A stretch of 25,902 bases of DNA from Deltaproteobacteria bacterium (GTDB taxonomy: Bacteria; Desulfobacterota; Binatia; UBA9968): assembly GCA_020027655.1 (NCBI GenBank), contig JAHKKJ010000001.1:1-25902 (forward strand). The letters run 5' to 3'. The notes beneath the pieces are model-generated. The model saw only the letters and a list, made by a program, of their open reading frames with translations. It was not told where the DNA came from and searched no databases. This document shows, piece by piece, positions 1 to 7,292 of the stretch (the stretch's first letter is position 1; each line of letters starts with the position of its first letter). The translations under genes were made by a program, and so were the position numbers.

Positions 1-714
1 TTTGAAGAAATAGCGGTGCGTTCCAGATGGTGGGCAAGGTCCGCCATAACCAATCTTTCCGAAATCAATAGACTTTTGGATCTCGTAAAAATTCTCTGCG
101 CAGAAGCGAGTTTGCTTATTTAACCACTCCCCATATTCTAGAAAGAACGGAGATTTGTACTGACATTTATCAGGTATGATAGGAAAAGGGTCAGGGTCAC
201 CTTGGAAACCGTCGTGAAAGAACATTTGTAATGTGGCAATGTTTTCCAAAACCGGACTTGAAAGCGAACTATCTGGACGCTCTAGGTTAAGCCGATAACG
301 AAGAGAAAGTTCCTGAATTGGAAGTTTTGTTAGACTGATCAGATAGTCAAGGAATTTGCGAGGGGTACTCCCGGCTATGTCTTTAATTGATGTTTCAGAA
401 ATGCCAAACCCATAGCCTTCATCGACTGCGGAAGTAAGTATCTTTACCATAATAGGAATCAAGAGTTCATTCGCAGTCACTTGATTTGTATCTGTGACTC
501 GGAAGTTTTGATGGAAACGAAGATTTAACTGTTTTATTGCTGAATTTTCTCTCAAATCATTAGCCTTCTTTGCGATGGATATCCATATAGAGAGTAGGTA
601 ATCACGATAACTTACAAGCTCAAAATCAGGCCCATAGATCTCTGTTCCTTTGGGATAGGAGAATCTACTTGGTGGCACCAAGTCAGATTCATGGCTTTTA
701 ACATCAAGAGGCAT
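1..714 (-). CDS. Partial chimeric ORF: unknown N-terminal region joined to PEBP-family core
   Basis: An open frame of 238 codons starts at the ATG at 714-712 and runs off the left edge without a stop. The last codons before the edge (about 66-1) read IDFGKIGYGGPCPPSG followed by THRYFF, which is the conserved core of the phosphatidylethanolamine-binding protein family (YbhB/YbcL type). The roughly 215 residues before it do not resemble the PEBP N-terminal half, which should contain a SPPLSW-like motif and a DPDAP motif. They are AT-rich and I do not recognise them. The start lies 6 bases after the stop of the preceding minus-strand ORF, so the two would form an operon. The composition shift and the domain mismatch near position 60-75 suggest a recombination or assembly join rather than a natural two-domain protein. 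The PEBP core is seen clearly; the origin of the join is inference. Confidence 0.5.
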   Translation of the reverse strand, partial: MPLDVKSHESDLVPPSRFSYPKGTEIYGPDFELVSYRDYLLSIWISIAKKANDLRENSAIKQLNLRFHQNFRVTDTNQVTANELLIPIMVKILTSAVDEGYGFGISETSIKDIAGSTPRKFLDYLISLTKLPIQELSLRYRLNLERPDSSLSSPVLENIATLQMFFHDGFQGDPDPFPIIPDKCQYKSPFFLEYGEWLNKQTRFCAENFYEIQKSIDFGKIGYGGPCPPSGTHRYFFK

Positions 715-720
715 CCGATT

Positions 721-1299
721 CTACCTTCTTCTCTTGGAGCGTGTAGCAGTGGTATAGAGATCTTCGTACTCCATTATAGCCTTACCAATCTTTCCTTCCT
801 GTAATTTGATAACGTCAATTGCCCAGTCCACATCAAAGAGGTCAGAAAATGTATTCAACTTACTGCACATATGTGAATAAGCCTCTTGAACTTGAAAATC
901 ACCCACATATGACTTGGTGTTTTTCTTCTTCTTCGACACTGACTGGAGTGACAGATAATATTGCTGTAGGTTGTTACTGTCATGCAAGATATAGAAACTA
1001 GGTATTTTAGAGATATTGCTTAGAATGTGTTTGGGATCAAGGAAGGCTTCTTCTAATTCGGTCAACAGGCTCTGGCGTGTTTCTAGATTTAAATCACTAA
1101 AAAGTGACTGTTCTATTGGAACACCACATAATTGTCTAGCTAAACTATTTATTTGAATGAGCCTGGATAATCGCATCTTTCTTCCAACTTCATGCCAGAC
1201 GGTACGCGAAATCGGTGATCTTGATAGTGGGATAGTCAGAGTTATTGGAGAAAAGCAGCTGTTTAAATCAAGAGAAAAAGAACATGGTAGGAATTTCAA
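721..1299 (-). CDS. Hypothetical protein, AT-rich accessory gene
   Basis: A 192-codon open frame beginning with TTG. A more credible start is the ATG at 1176-1174 (151 residues), which has a purine-rich GGAAG stretch just upstream; the residues before it look like non-coding read-through. The product is soluble and lysine/serine-rich, with a KKKK run in the middle and a very basic C-terminus (RSKRRR). No membrane segment, signal peptide or known motif is visible, and I do not recognise the family. AT-rich codon use sets it apart from genes to the right of 1400 and matches its downstream partner, which starts 6 bases after its stop. This points to a shared foreign origin. Function unknown. Confidence 0.4.
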   Translation of the reverse strand: MKFLPCSFSLDLNSCFSPITLTIPLSRSPISRTVWHEVGRKMRLSRLIQINSLARQLCGVPIEQSLFSDLNLETRQSLLTELEEAFLDPKHILSNISKIPSFYILHDSNNLQQYYLSLQSVSKKKKNTKSYVGDFQVQEAYSHMCSKLNTFSDLFDVDWAIDVIKLQEGKIGKAIMEYEDLYTTATRSKRRR

Positions 1300-1425
1300 A
1301 AGTGGCAGCAGTTTCGTGGGAGAACTACGGTAGTCTCCTGCGGGCCATGAAGGCTTTTCCCTTCACCTGCCTTGAGAGTCGGATATCATGATAAAAAAGA
1401 TCATTAATAAGGAGGAGAATCGCTT

Positions 1426-2211
1426 ATGAAAATATACTCCCAAACGGGGACTAGGTATTTTGTCGCAGCTGGCGCGTTAGGGGCGCTGCTACTTACGCAG
1501 GGCTGTATTGCGACGCGTGACTGGGTAAAGGAGCAAATGGACCCTCTGTCCAGTCGAGTGTCGACGAATGAGGAAAAGTTAACTCAGGCTGAGAATCAGA
1601 TCGGAACTCTCAGCAACCGCACAAGCGGCGTCGAAAACAAACTCGGTCAGTTCGAAGGCCGACTGGGTCAGTTCGAAGGCCGACTAGGTCAGGTAGATGC
1701 GAAAACCGATAAGGCTCTCAATACGCTGGCCAACTTGAGGTTGGAACGGCGTTTTGTCATCGATATGAAAGAAGGAGCCAATTTTGCTTTTAATTCGGCA
1801 AATCTGCCGGCTCAGGCGCAGAAAGAGATCGACGGGTTTCTCAGCGATCTCAAAGGAGACGCTGCCGGGGCGGACGGCACGATTTTCCTCATTGCCGGAC
1901 ACACGGACAACGTAGGTTCCGAGGACGTTAACTATGAGATCGGCAAGAAAAGAGCCGATTCTGTGAGCCGGTATTTGATCACCCAGAAGAAGATGGATCC
2001 ACTAAAAGTGATCTCGGTGTCCTACGGTGAAAGCGCACCTCTACAAGACAACAGCACGGGCCAAGGCCGGGCTAAGAACCGCCGCGTCGAAATTCTTGTG
2101 TATCGTGACGGGATTACTTCTACGCCGAGTGCCGCTGCCGCGCCGTCATCACCAGCCGAGCCGCGCGCGTCTCAGCAGGGTGGAGAAAGACTGAGTCAGA
2201 GTCAACGATAG
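1426..2211 (+). CDS. OmpA-family peptidoglycan-binding lipoprotein
   Basis: A 261-residue protein preceded by a strong AAGGAGG site. Residues 1-27 form a lipoprotein signal with lipobox LTQGC and lipidated Cys27. Residues 35-105 are a predicted coiled coil with heptads, including two GQFEGRL copies encoded by a 21-base tandem repeat. Residues 110-228 are an OmpA C-terminal domain: the FAFNSANL strand, GHTDNVGS at 158-165, the KRADSVSRYL helix and the NRRVEI end. The family binds meso-diaminopimelate of peptidoglycan, so the protein should tether the outer membrane to the cell wall. The architecture resembles Pal but with a coiled-coil spacer, like Lpp and OmpA fused. The Ser/Pro/Ala-rich tail (232-261) looks disordered. 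It is followed by a strong terminator and is probably monocistronic. Family assignment is firm; the exact role is inferred. Confidence 0.9.
   Translation: MKIYSQTGTRYFVAAGALGALLLTQGCIATRDWVKEQMDPLSSRVSTNEEKLTQAENQIGTLSNRTSGVENKLGQFEGRLGQFEGRLGQVDAKTDKALNTLANLRLERRFVIDMKEGANFAFNSANLPAQAQKEIDGFLSDLKGDAAGADGTIFLIAGHTDNVGSEDVNYEIGKKRADSVSRYLITQKKMDPLKVISVSYGESAPLQDNSTGQGRAKNRRVEILVYRDGITSTPSAAAAPSSPAEPRASQQGGERLSQSQR
1645..1686 (+). repeat. Two perfect-length 21-bp tandem repeats inside the OmpA-like gene
   Basis: Two 21-base copies (1645-1665 and 1666-1686) differ only at the last base and are followed by a 6-base start of a third. Each encodes the heptad GQFEGRL, so the unit is exactly two coiled-coil turns. 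Near-identity at the DNA level indicates a recent duplication. Confidence 0.85.
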
Positions 2212-2240
2212 GATGCACAAAAGTTACTCGTGAGATAGAC

Positions 2241-2274
2241 AAAAAAGGCGGGGTTTTTAACCCCGCCTTTTTTT
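2241..2274. terminator. Bidirectional Rho-independent terminator
   Basis: A perfect 9-bp stem (GGCGGGGTT at 2247-2255, AACCCCGCC at 2259-2267) with a TTT loop is flanked by six A on the left and seven T on the right, so it can work in both directions. It lies 30 bases after the OmpA-like stop. The T-run touches the TAA stop of the convergent substrate-binding protein gene, so one hairpin serves both genes. Confidence 0.93.
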
Positions 2275-3205
2275 ATTGGTAGAGTTGGTCGATATAGCCG
2301 CTATCGTCCAATTCGCGAACGTAGTGACTGTCCCATAGCGCCAATGGATTAAAGCTCGCGATCTCCGGGTTACGCCTGACCGCAAGGCGGAAAACATTGG
2401 CGATGGCTTCGATGGCAGGGTAAGGTTTGCGCTCCAATGAATGGGCCCATTCCTCGTAGAGCGTCTCTACTTCTTCATCCGACTGTAGATGCAAAATCGG
2501 GCTCGCATGCTCTTTGAGGATCTCCAGAGTTTCTTGCTTGCGCGTGATAAAGAAATGGATTGCATCCACAAACCCCCGAATTAGAAGCCGGATCTTCGCT
2601 TCATGGTTTTTCACGAAGCTCATGGTTGTGGTCAGTGTCACGCCGCGTATCATAGGCATGGCGCGCACGCGGATCACGCGGGCTCCGGCTCTTTCTGCGC
2701 GAGTGTCGTGGGGAAGGGTGACGAAAGTTCCCGCGAATTCGCCACTCAACACGCGCTTCCAACGTTCCTCCGCCGGCCCACGCAATTCCACAAGGTCTAC
2801 ATCGCCGCGATCCGCGTCGAGTCCCTGCTGCCGTAAGAATAGCCAGACATTCAGCCCGGCGTGAGAGGTTAGCTTGTCGACCGCTACTTTCTTGCCTTTG
2901 AGATCGATGACTGAACGGATGCCATGAGCCACCACCAGCCGGTTTTCCGTCCAATTGTTACCTGCTTGAGCTAGGTGGACGAAATCCTCACCCTTGGCAT
3001 TTCTCACGTAGAGGTTATGATGGTTTCCGGAGATTAGATCGACATGGCCATTCCTTAAAGCTTCCACCGCTTTCTCGCGTACCAGTTGGGGCGATGTATT
3101 GACCGCGAGACTGTTCTTCTCCCAGACCCCGGATTTTTCCGCCACGACCCAAAGCGGCGCGTGGGAGTTCGAACGATAAATGATTCTGAGTTCTGGGAAA
3201 GTCAT
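2273..3205 (-). CDS. NMT1/SsuA-like substrate-binding protein without signal peptide
   Basis: A 310-residue protein of the periplasmic-binding-like II fold, NMT1/THI5/SsuA type. The start is the ATG at 3205, preceded by a GAAGGAG site with good spacing; the 15 upstream in-frame codons lack support. The protein begins directly with the first beta strand (ELRIIYRS) and a SHAPLWVVAEKSGVWEK helix. A typical lobe follows around residue 100 (VIDLKGKKVAV), and the C-terminus is the usual RELDDSGYIDQLY. Exported members have a 20-30-residue signal; none is present here, so the product should stay in the cytoplasm. No ABC permease or ATPase is nearby. It may act in small-molecule sensing or, like THI5-type members, as an enzyme. 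The ligand is unknown. Family call is confident; location is inferred from the missing leader. Confidence 0.82.
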   Translation of the reverse strand: MTFPELRIIYRSNSHAPLWVVAEKSGVWEKNSLAVNTSPQLVREKAVEALRNGHVDLISGNHHNLYVRNAKGEDFVHLAQAGNNWTENRLVVAHGIRSVIDLKGKKVAVDKLTSHAGLNVWLFLRQQGLDADRGDVDLVELRGPAEERWKRVLSGEFAGTFVTLPHDTRAERAGARVIRVRAMPMIRGVTLTTTMSFVKNHEAKIRLLIRGFVDAIHFFITRKQETLEILKEHASPILHLQSDEEVETLYEEWAHSLERKPYPAIEAIANVFRLAVRRNPEIASFNPLALWDSHYVRELDDSGYIDQLYQ

Positions 3206-3273
3206 TGGAATTCTCCTTCGATATCCTTTCCGCTCACGGGACCTGAGCAAGATCTTTCAATCGCGGGTTGGGA

Positions 3274-3747
3274 CTAGGAGCGGAGTCGCAGTCCAAACCA
3301 TAACGTAATCAAGGCAAGGATTAAAATAAGCCCGTTCGAGCTCTTAAGTTTTCGGATGATTGAGCCGAATTCCAGAGATGTGATCGTATCCCCGCCTTCA
3401 TGTCGTTTCACGAATCGGTGCGCTATCCCCATGGATTGGTAGACACTAAAAAGCACGAGGAAGAATGCAACGAATAGCTTTATGCCCAGGTTATAGCCCA
3501 GCTGTTGGACAAACAGCTCGCGATACGCGGCCTTGAGGTCCGTGAGTTGGAAAGCGCCGGTGAAAAGGAGAACGCCTAAAGCGCCAATTTGTATAGGATT
3601 GTAAAGCTTAAGGGCGCGGGCGAGAAGTTGGACTTTGTCTCTATGATTCTCAAGAATCGAGTTCGCCGGGAGCAACATTATCCAGAGACCGACAACGGCT
3701 CCCAAATATACGACAAGAGCTATAAGGTGAAGCCAGGAGTTGAGCAT
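3274..3747 (-). CDS. Four-helix membrane protein, CopD/DUF4149-like
   Basis: A 157-residue integral membrane protein with four hydrophobic segments at about residues 7-26, 52-68, 88-108 and 139-155. The first helix motif (LHLIALVVYLGAVVGLW) and the short four-helix layout resemble CopD-like and DUF4149 proteins, which occur near copper or haem functions. No conserved metal-binding His pair stands out beyond His7, His110 and His116, so function is not assigned. The ATG lies 12 bases after the stop of the ferredoxin-like gene, suggesting co-transcription with it. The ribosome site is weak and the intervening sequence is a T-rich run, so translation may depend on the upstream gene. A link to the electron-transfer protein is inference. 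Confidence 0.62.
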   Translation of the reverse strand: MLNSWLHLIALVVYLGAVVGLWIMLLPANSILENHRDKVQLLARALKLYNPIQIGALGVLLFTGAFQLTDLKAAYRELFVQQLGYNLGIKLFVAFFLVLFSVYQSMGIAHRFVKRHEGGDTITSLEFGSIIRKLKSSNGLILILALITLWFGLRLRS

Positions 3748-3759
3748 GAGAAAAAAAGT

Positions 3760-4596
3760 TCAGCCCCATCCGAAGCGCGATCCTTTTTTGATTGGTTTGC
3801 CCGGCGCGTCATAAGTCTCACCCATGGCGTCCAGTTGCTGACGAATCTTTTGCAGTTCGCGTTGCTGGTGAGCCTCGAAGGCCTCTGCTTCCTTGACGCG
3901 GGATTCGACAAACTCCGTAAGCTCCCGTTCGCGTTTCGTCTGGAATTCGTTTTTTTCGTTTTGCCATTTGTCGTAGGAATCCTTCAGCAGGGTTCGGACA
4001 TGAAAGTTCAAATTGTCGCGCACCACCATGGACTTGTTGCAGTGTGGACAGAAGATGACGTTGCCGATCATGAAGTTCCGCACGGGTTCGACATGCGGCT
4101 GGTTGCACTTAAAGCAGCGAACCGGAATGTCCCAGGAGTCGATGTCAGGTAGAGGGACAAAGATGACTTCGGGCTCCGCATAGGCCGACACAGCCGCAGT
4201 ACTTGCTGGCATGGTTGCGCTTGTAACTTCGGTTCCTGTGTTACCGGCCGTAGATGCAGCTCTGGCCGGAAGATCGTTCTTTGCTCCTCCAGCTGCTGAC
4301 TTGCCTTGGCCCTTTCGGAATCGGGACTCAAAGGTGTCGTCGAATCGCGTATCCGGATGTAACGCCCGCGCACGCTCAATCAATGCCTCTTCCGTCTCGA
4401 TATTGTTTGGGTCAGTTACGCAGCAGTCCACCGGACAGACCGCGGCGCATGCCTCGTAGTCGTGAAAACCAACGCATTCCGTGCACAGCATTGGATCGAT
4501 GACAAAGATCGGGTCTCCTTGCGAGATCGCATTGTTGGGACACTCGGGCTCACAGGCGCCGCAATTAATGCAATCGTTGGTAATCATCGTTGCCAT
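3760..4596 (-). CDS. Two-[4Fe-4S] ferredoxin fused to zinc ribbon and coiled coil
   Basis: A 278-residue protein. The start is the ATG at 4596, with TAGGAGG upstream; the longer open frame to 4821 is unsupported. Residues 1-60 are a YfhL-type bacterial ferredoxin: Cys9-x2-Cys12-x2-Cys15-x3-Cys19-Pro, then Cys38-x2-Cys41-x8-Cys50-x3-Cys54-Pro with the long inter-cysteine loop typical of that family. Residues 95-140 are an Ala/Ser/Thr-rich linker. Residues 161-186 form a zinc-ribbon-like pair, CFKC and CPHC, 19 residues apart. Residues 200-260 are strongly charged and helical, a likely coiled coil. YfhL ferredoxins are normally about 85 residues, so two thirds of this protein is extra. It may be an electron carrier tethered to a partner or nucleic acid. 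It precedes the four-helix membrane protein gene. Domains are seen; role is inferred. Confidence 0.82.
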   Translation of the reverse strand: MATMITNDCINCGACEPECPNNAISQGDPIFVIDPMLCTECVGFHDYEACAAVCPVDCCVTDPNNIETEEALIERARALHPDTRFDDTFESRFRKGQGKSAAGGAKNDLPARAASTAGNTGTEVTSATMPASTAAVSAYAEPEVIFVPLPDIDSWDIPVRCFKCNQPHVEPVRNFMIGNVIFCPHCNKSMVVRDNLNFHVRTLLKDSYDKWQNEKNEFQTKRERELTEFVESRVKEAEAFEAHQQRELQKIRQQLDAMGETYDAPGKPIKKGSRFGWG

Positions 4597-4756
4597 TGAC
4601 TCGATCCTCCTAACAGTTGGGTGGAATTGGAAACCGGAGTGAAACCAAATTAATCCTAAATGAAATTTCGGGAGGTTGCAAATCGACAGCCCGGCTGGAA
4701 GGCGACGAGCCCTATTTTGCGTTTGGAGTGCAGGGAAATGTGGGTTATAAAGAATT

Positions 4757-5779
4757 ATGAAACTCTCACAGTCAACGGTTTTGCTTAGCGCAATCGCTCT
4801 TTTAGCTACCCTTGAACTCATATTGAGTCCCGGCCACTCGCCTGCCGCGGATAAATCAAAGAGACTAAGGTTGGCTTACTCGGGCTGGGAAATCGGCACC
4901 GCGGTGTCCTATGTGGGCGTGGATTCGGGTCTTTTCAAAAAGCACGACGTAGATCTTGAAGAGCTCCCGATCCGGGACACGCTCTCGGCAGGGGTCCAGT
5001 CTTTACTCGGAGTCGACCTTCTGATCGGATTTGGTAATCCGCTGGCTATCCTCCAACCCGTTGCCGGTGGGGCAGATATCAGTTTGATCGGCGCGCACGT
5101 CAGCTTCGACCATTATGGGATGGCCGTGGCTTCGTCGATTTCAGCCATCAAGGATCTAAAAGGCAAGAAAATCGGCGTTTCCGCCTTGGGTGCCCGATCT
5201 GATCTGATCGCCCGCGTCATTCTTAGACGCGCTGGCCTAGACCCTGCCAAAGATGTTGAAGTTGTTGCGGCAGGCCTCTCGCCATCCAGAGCGCTGGCAA
5301 TTTCGAAGAACCTGGTTCAGGGCGCGCCTTTGAGTCCCGACGTCGCTGCTGAGGCACAAAAACTGGGCATTAAGATATTGGAAGTAAGGCCCGTCCCCGT
5401 GGTGACGGATCTGATCATGACGACCCGCTCATTCGTCAGAAGAGAAGAAGACACCGTACGGCGCTTCATGAAGGGTTACGCCGCCGCCATCCATCATTTT
5501 GTAACTAAACGTGACGACAGTCTTGCAATCCTCAAGAAATACTTTCCTGGCAATCAGTCGGTAACCGTAGATGCTATGTACGATAGCTTTGCAGCCCAGC
5601 TCCGACCGCTTCCGGAGCTGACCGTTGAAGCGATCCAGGCTCTCGTGGACGTCGGAGCTGTCGCGGATCAGCGTACGAAGTCGCTTAAGCCCACCGATAT
5701 CATTGAGCCGCGCTTCCTCGAAGAGCTTAAAGGAAGCAAATTTCTTAAGGACCTTTACACTGAAAAGGTCAGCTTGTAA
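4757..5779 (+). CDS. Secreted NMT1/SsuA-like substrate-binding protein
   Basis: A 340-residue periplasmic-binding-like II protein. Residues 1-31 form a signal peptide (hydrophobic core LLSAIALLATLELIL, cleavage near SPAA). The mature part starts KRLRLAYSGWEIGTAVSYVGVDSGLFKKHDVDL, the usual first-lobe pattern of sulfonate, nitrate or pyrimidine-type binding proteins. A IKDLKGKKIGVSALG hinge sits near residue 135 and the C-terminus is FLEELKGSKFLKDLY. It is divergent from the ferredoxin gene across 160 bases and lies 140 bases before the SDR gene. No strong ribosome site is seen before the ATG. No permease or ATPase occurs in the window, so it would need a partner elsewhere. Ligand unknown. It is only a distant relative of the signal-less protein at 2273-3205. 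Confidence 0.85.
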   Translation: MKLSQSTVLLSAIALLATLELILSPGHSPAADKSKRLRLAYSGWEIGTAVSYVGVDSGLFKKHDVDLEELPIRDTLSAGVQSLLGVDLLIGFGNPLAILQPVAGGADISLIGAHVSFDHYGMAVASSISAIKDLKGKKIGVSALGARSDLIARVILRRAGLDPAKDVEVVAAGLSPSRALAISKNLVQGAPLSPDVAAEAQKLGIKILEVRPVPVVTDLIMTTRSFVRREEDTVRRFMKGYAAAIHHFVTKRDDSLAILKKYFPGNQSVTVDAMYDSFAAQLRPLPELTVEAIQALVDVGAVADQRTKSLKPTDIIEPRFLEELKGSKFLKDLYTEKVSL

Positions 5780-5919
5780 TTCAGTCTGCAAGTCTCCGTT
5801 TTTAACTTCCTAGTAAGCGACGACTGCTTCACGCGTCATTCGGGGTAGATACGGGGTAGAATACTAGGATGGCTGCTCCTATCACTATCAAAGGAAACAC
5901 AATCATTACGGAGGAAGAT

Positions 5920-6666
5920 ATGCGGCTCCAAGATCAAGTTGCGATTGTCACTGGCGCAGGACGCAATATCGGCGAGGATATTTGCAAGCTTTTTGTCCAG
6001 GAAGGAGCCAAGGTTGCGGTGGTCGATCTAGACCCTGGCAGAGGTAAGCGCGTGGCAGGCGAGATCAACGCCGCTCAGCCGGGAAAGGCCATTTCCATTG
6101 TCTGCGATGTGTCCTCGGCAGGCTCGGTGGAGAAGATGGTTCAGCTAGTGGTGAAAGAGTTCGGGGGCGTCGATATCTTGGTGAACAATGCAGCCTGGAC
6201 GGATCATAAGACGATCTTTGATATCACCGAAGAAGAGTGGGATCGGACGATGAATGTGTGCCTTCGAAGCGTCTGGTACTGCACCCGATCTGCAGCGCAA
6301 GCCATGATCGATCAAAAGCGAAGAGGCAAGATCATTAACATTGCATCCACCTCCGGCCATTGGGGTCGTAAAGAAGCCACTGCGTATACGACGGCCAAAG
6401 CTGGAGTTTTGAATCTGACTCGCTCTATGGCGGTTCAGCTGGCGCCCGAGGGTATCCGCGTCAACTCCATCTCTCCCAACCGCATCGGCTCGCCGGTCGG
6501 TCAGGAAGCAGTCCCGGAAAACCGTGTCGTCAGAAACCTTGCCGGGCGGCGAGGAGTACCGATGGACATCGCGAAGGTGGCGGTTTTTCTCGCATCGGAT
6601 GAGGCCGACTTTATCTACGCTGTCGATCTGCCAGTGGATGGAGGCGCTCTCGCGGTCCGCGACTAA
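5920..6666 (+). CDS. Short-chain dehydrogenase/reductase (FabG-like)
   Basis: A 248-residue classical SDR, an NAD(P)-dependent oxidoreductase of alcohol, sugar or oxoacyl substrates. The ATG at 5920 is preceded by GGAGG with 5-base spacing and begins MRLQDQVAIVTG, the normal family start; an ATG at 5869 would add 17 residues without a ribosome site. The cofactor motif TGAGRNIG is at residues 11-18, Asp37 at the end of strand 2 favours NAD, Asp63 precedes Val, NNA is at 89-91, catalytic Ser143 and Tyr156-x3-Lys160 are present, and the C-terminal VDLPVDGG motif is intact. Length is standard. A perfect 16-bp palindrome (6663-6678) spans the stop codon. It may work with the catabolic genes nearby, but the substrate is not deducible. 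Confidence 0.9.
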   Translation: MRLQDQVAIVTGAGRNIGEDICKLFVQEGAKVAVVDLDPGRGKRVAGEINAAQPGKAISIVCDVSSAGSVEKMVQLVVKEFGGVDILVNNAAWTDHKTIFDITEEEWDRTMNVCLRSVWYCTRSAAQAMIDQKRRGKIINIASTSGHWGRKEATAYTTAKAGVLNLTRSMAVQLAPEGIRVNSISPNRIGSPVGQEAVPENRVVRNLAGRRGVPMDIAKVAVFLASDEADFIYAVDLPVDGGALAVRD

Positions 6667-6788
6667 ATCCGGATTTAGATAAGTCTGTCGCGTGCGCTTG
6701 CGGAACTCGGGTCGATCGCTCCCGTTACGTACGCCGGAGAGGGCAAGCAAAGGGGTGCGCCGAAGAGTTGAGATCGTTAAAAAAGTCC

Positions 6789-7262
6789 CTATGATTTTTT
6801 CGGAACGGCACCTAGCCTGGATCTTTCGATTTTCGAGAATGCTTGGTCTGCTGTCTTATCCCATTCTAAATTTCGCAGTTGCATCCGAACTCGATTGAGT
6901 AGGTCCTGGTTGTTGACGGGTTTGGCGACAAATTCGCTGACCCCGAGATCCATGGCCGCAGCCCGGGTTGTCATATCGTCTCTAGCCGTGAGCAAAATAA
7001 TGGGGGTCGCAGGAGCAATCTGTTTGAGCTTCTGGCAGACCTCCAGTCCATCCATCAAAGGCATCATCACATCTAAGATGATGAGGTCAACGGGCTGGCT
7101 CTTGACGATATCCAGACATTTGCTACCGCTCGACGCACCGATGACGGACAGCCCGTGTTTGGAAAACAACAGCAGAAGGAACTCCAAAACTCCCTTGTTG
7201 TCGTCGACGACTAGGATTGTAGGTTCCATTCCCTGCCGTGCTATCGGATTCGCTGCACTCAT
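6789..7262 (-). CDS. Stand-alone response-regulator receiver protein (CheY-like)
   Basis: A 157-residue protein that is essentially one receiver domain (residues about 14-130). The acidic pair Asp20-Asp21, phospho-acceptor Asp64 (LIILDVMMP), Thr92 and Lys114 (AKPVNN) are all present, so it should be phosphorylated by a histidine kinase. A basic tail of about 27 residues (ends PKKS) has no recognisable output domain. It lies 30 bases downstream of a sigma-54 activator that lacks a receiver, so the two are probably co-transcribed and may work as a split version of an NtrC-type two-component regulator. No histidine kinase is in the window. Family is certain; the pairing is inference. Confidence 0.88.
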   Translation of the reverse strand: MSAANPIARQGMEPTILVVDDNKGVLEFLLLLFSKHGLSVIGASSGSKCLDIVKSQPVDLIILDVMMPLMDGLEVCQKLKQIAPATPIILLTARDDMTTRAAAMDLGVSEFVAKPVNNQDLLNRVRMQLRNLEWDKTADQAFSKIERSRLGAVPKKS

Positions 7263-7292
7263 TATTTTTCTCTAGTCAGTCATTCCGAACAT

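Noticed and set aside
2514..3277. Several plus-strand open frames opposite the binding protein gene
   Set aside because: They are shadows of the minus-strand gene, without ribosome sites or recognisable families.
4597..4821. N-terminal extension of the ferredoxin fusion
   Set aside because: The extension would overlap the divergent gene start and lacks a ribosome site; the ATG at 4596 has TAGGAGG.
6663..6678. Perfect 16-bp palindrome CTAAATCCGGATTTAG over the SDR stop
   Set aside because: It is too AT-rich at its ends and lacks a T-run to be called a terminator; it may be chance.
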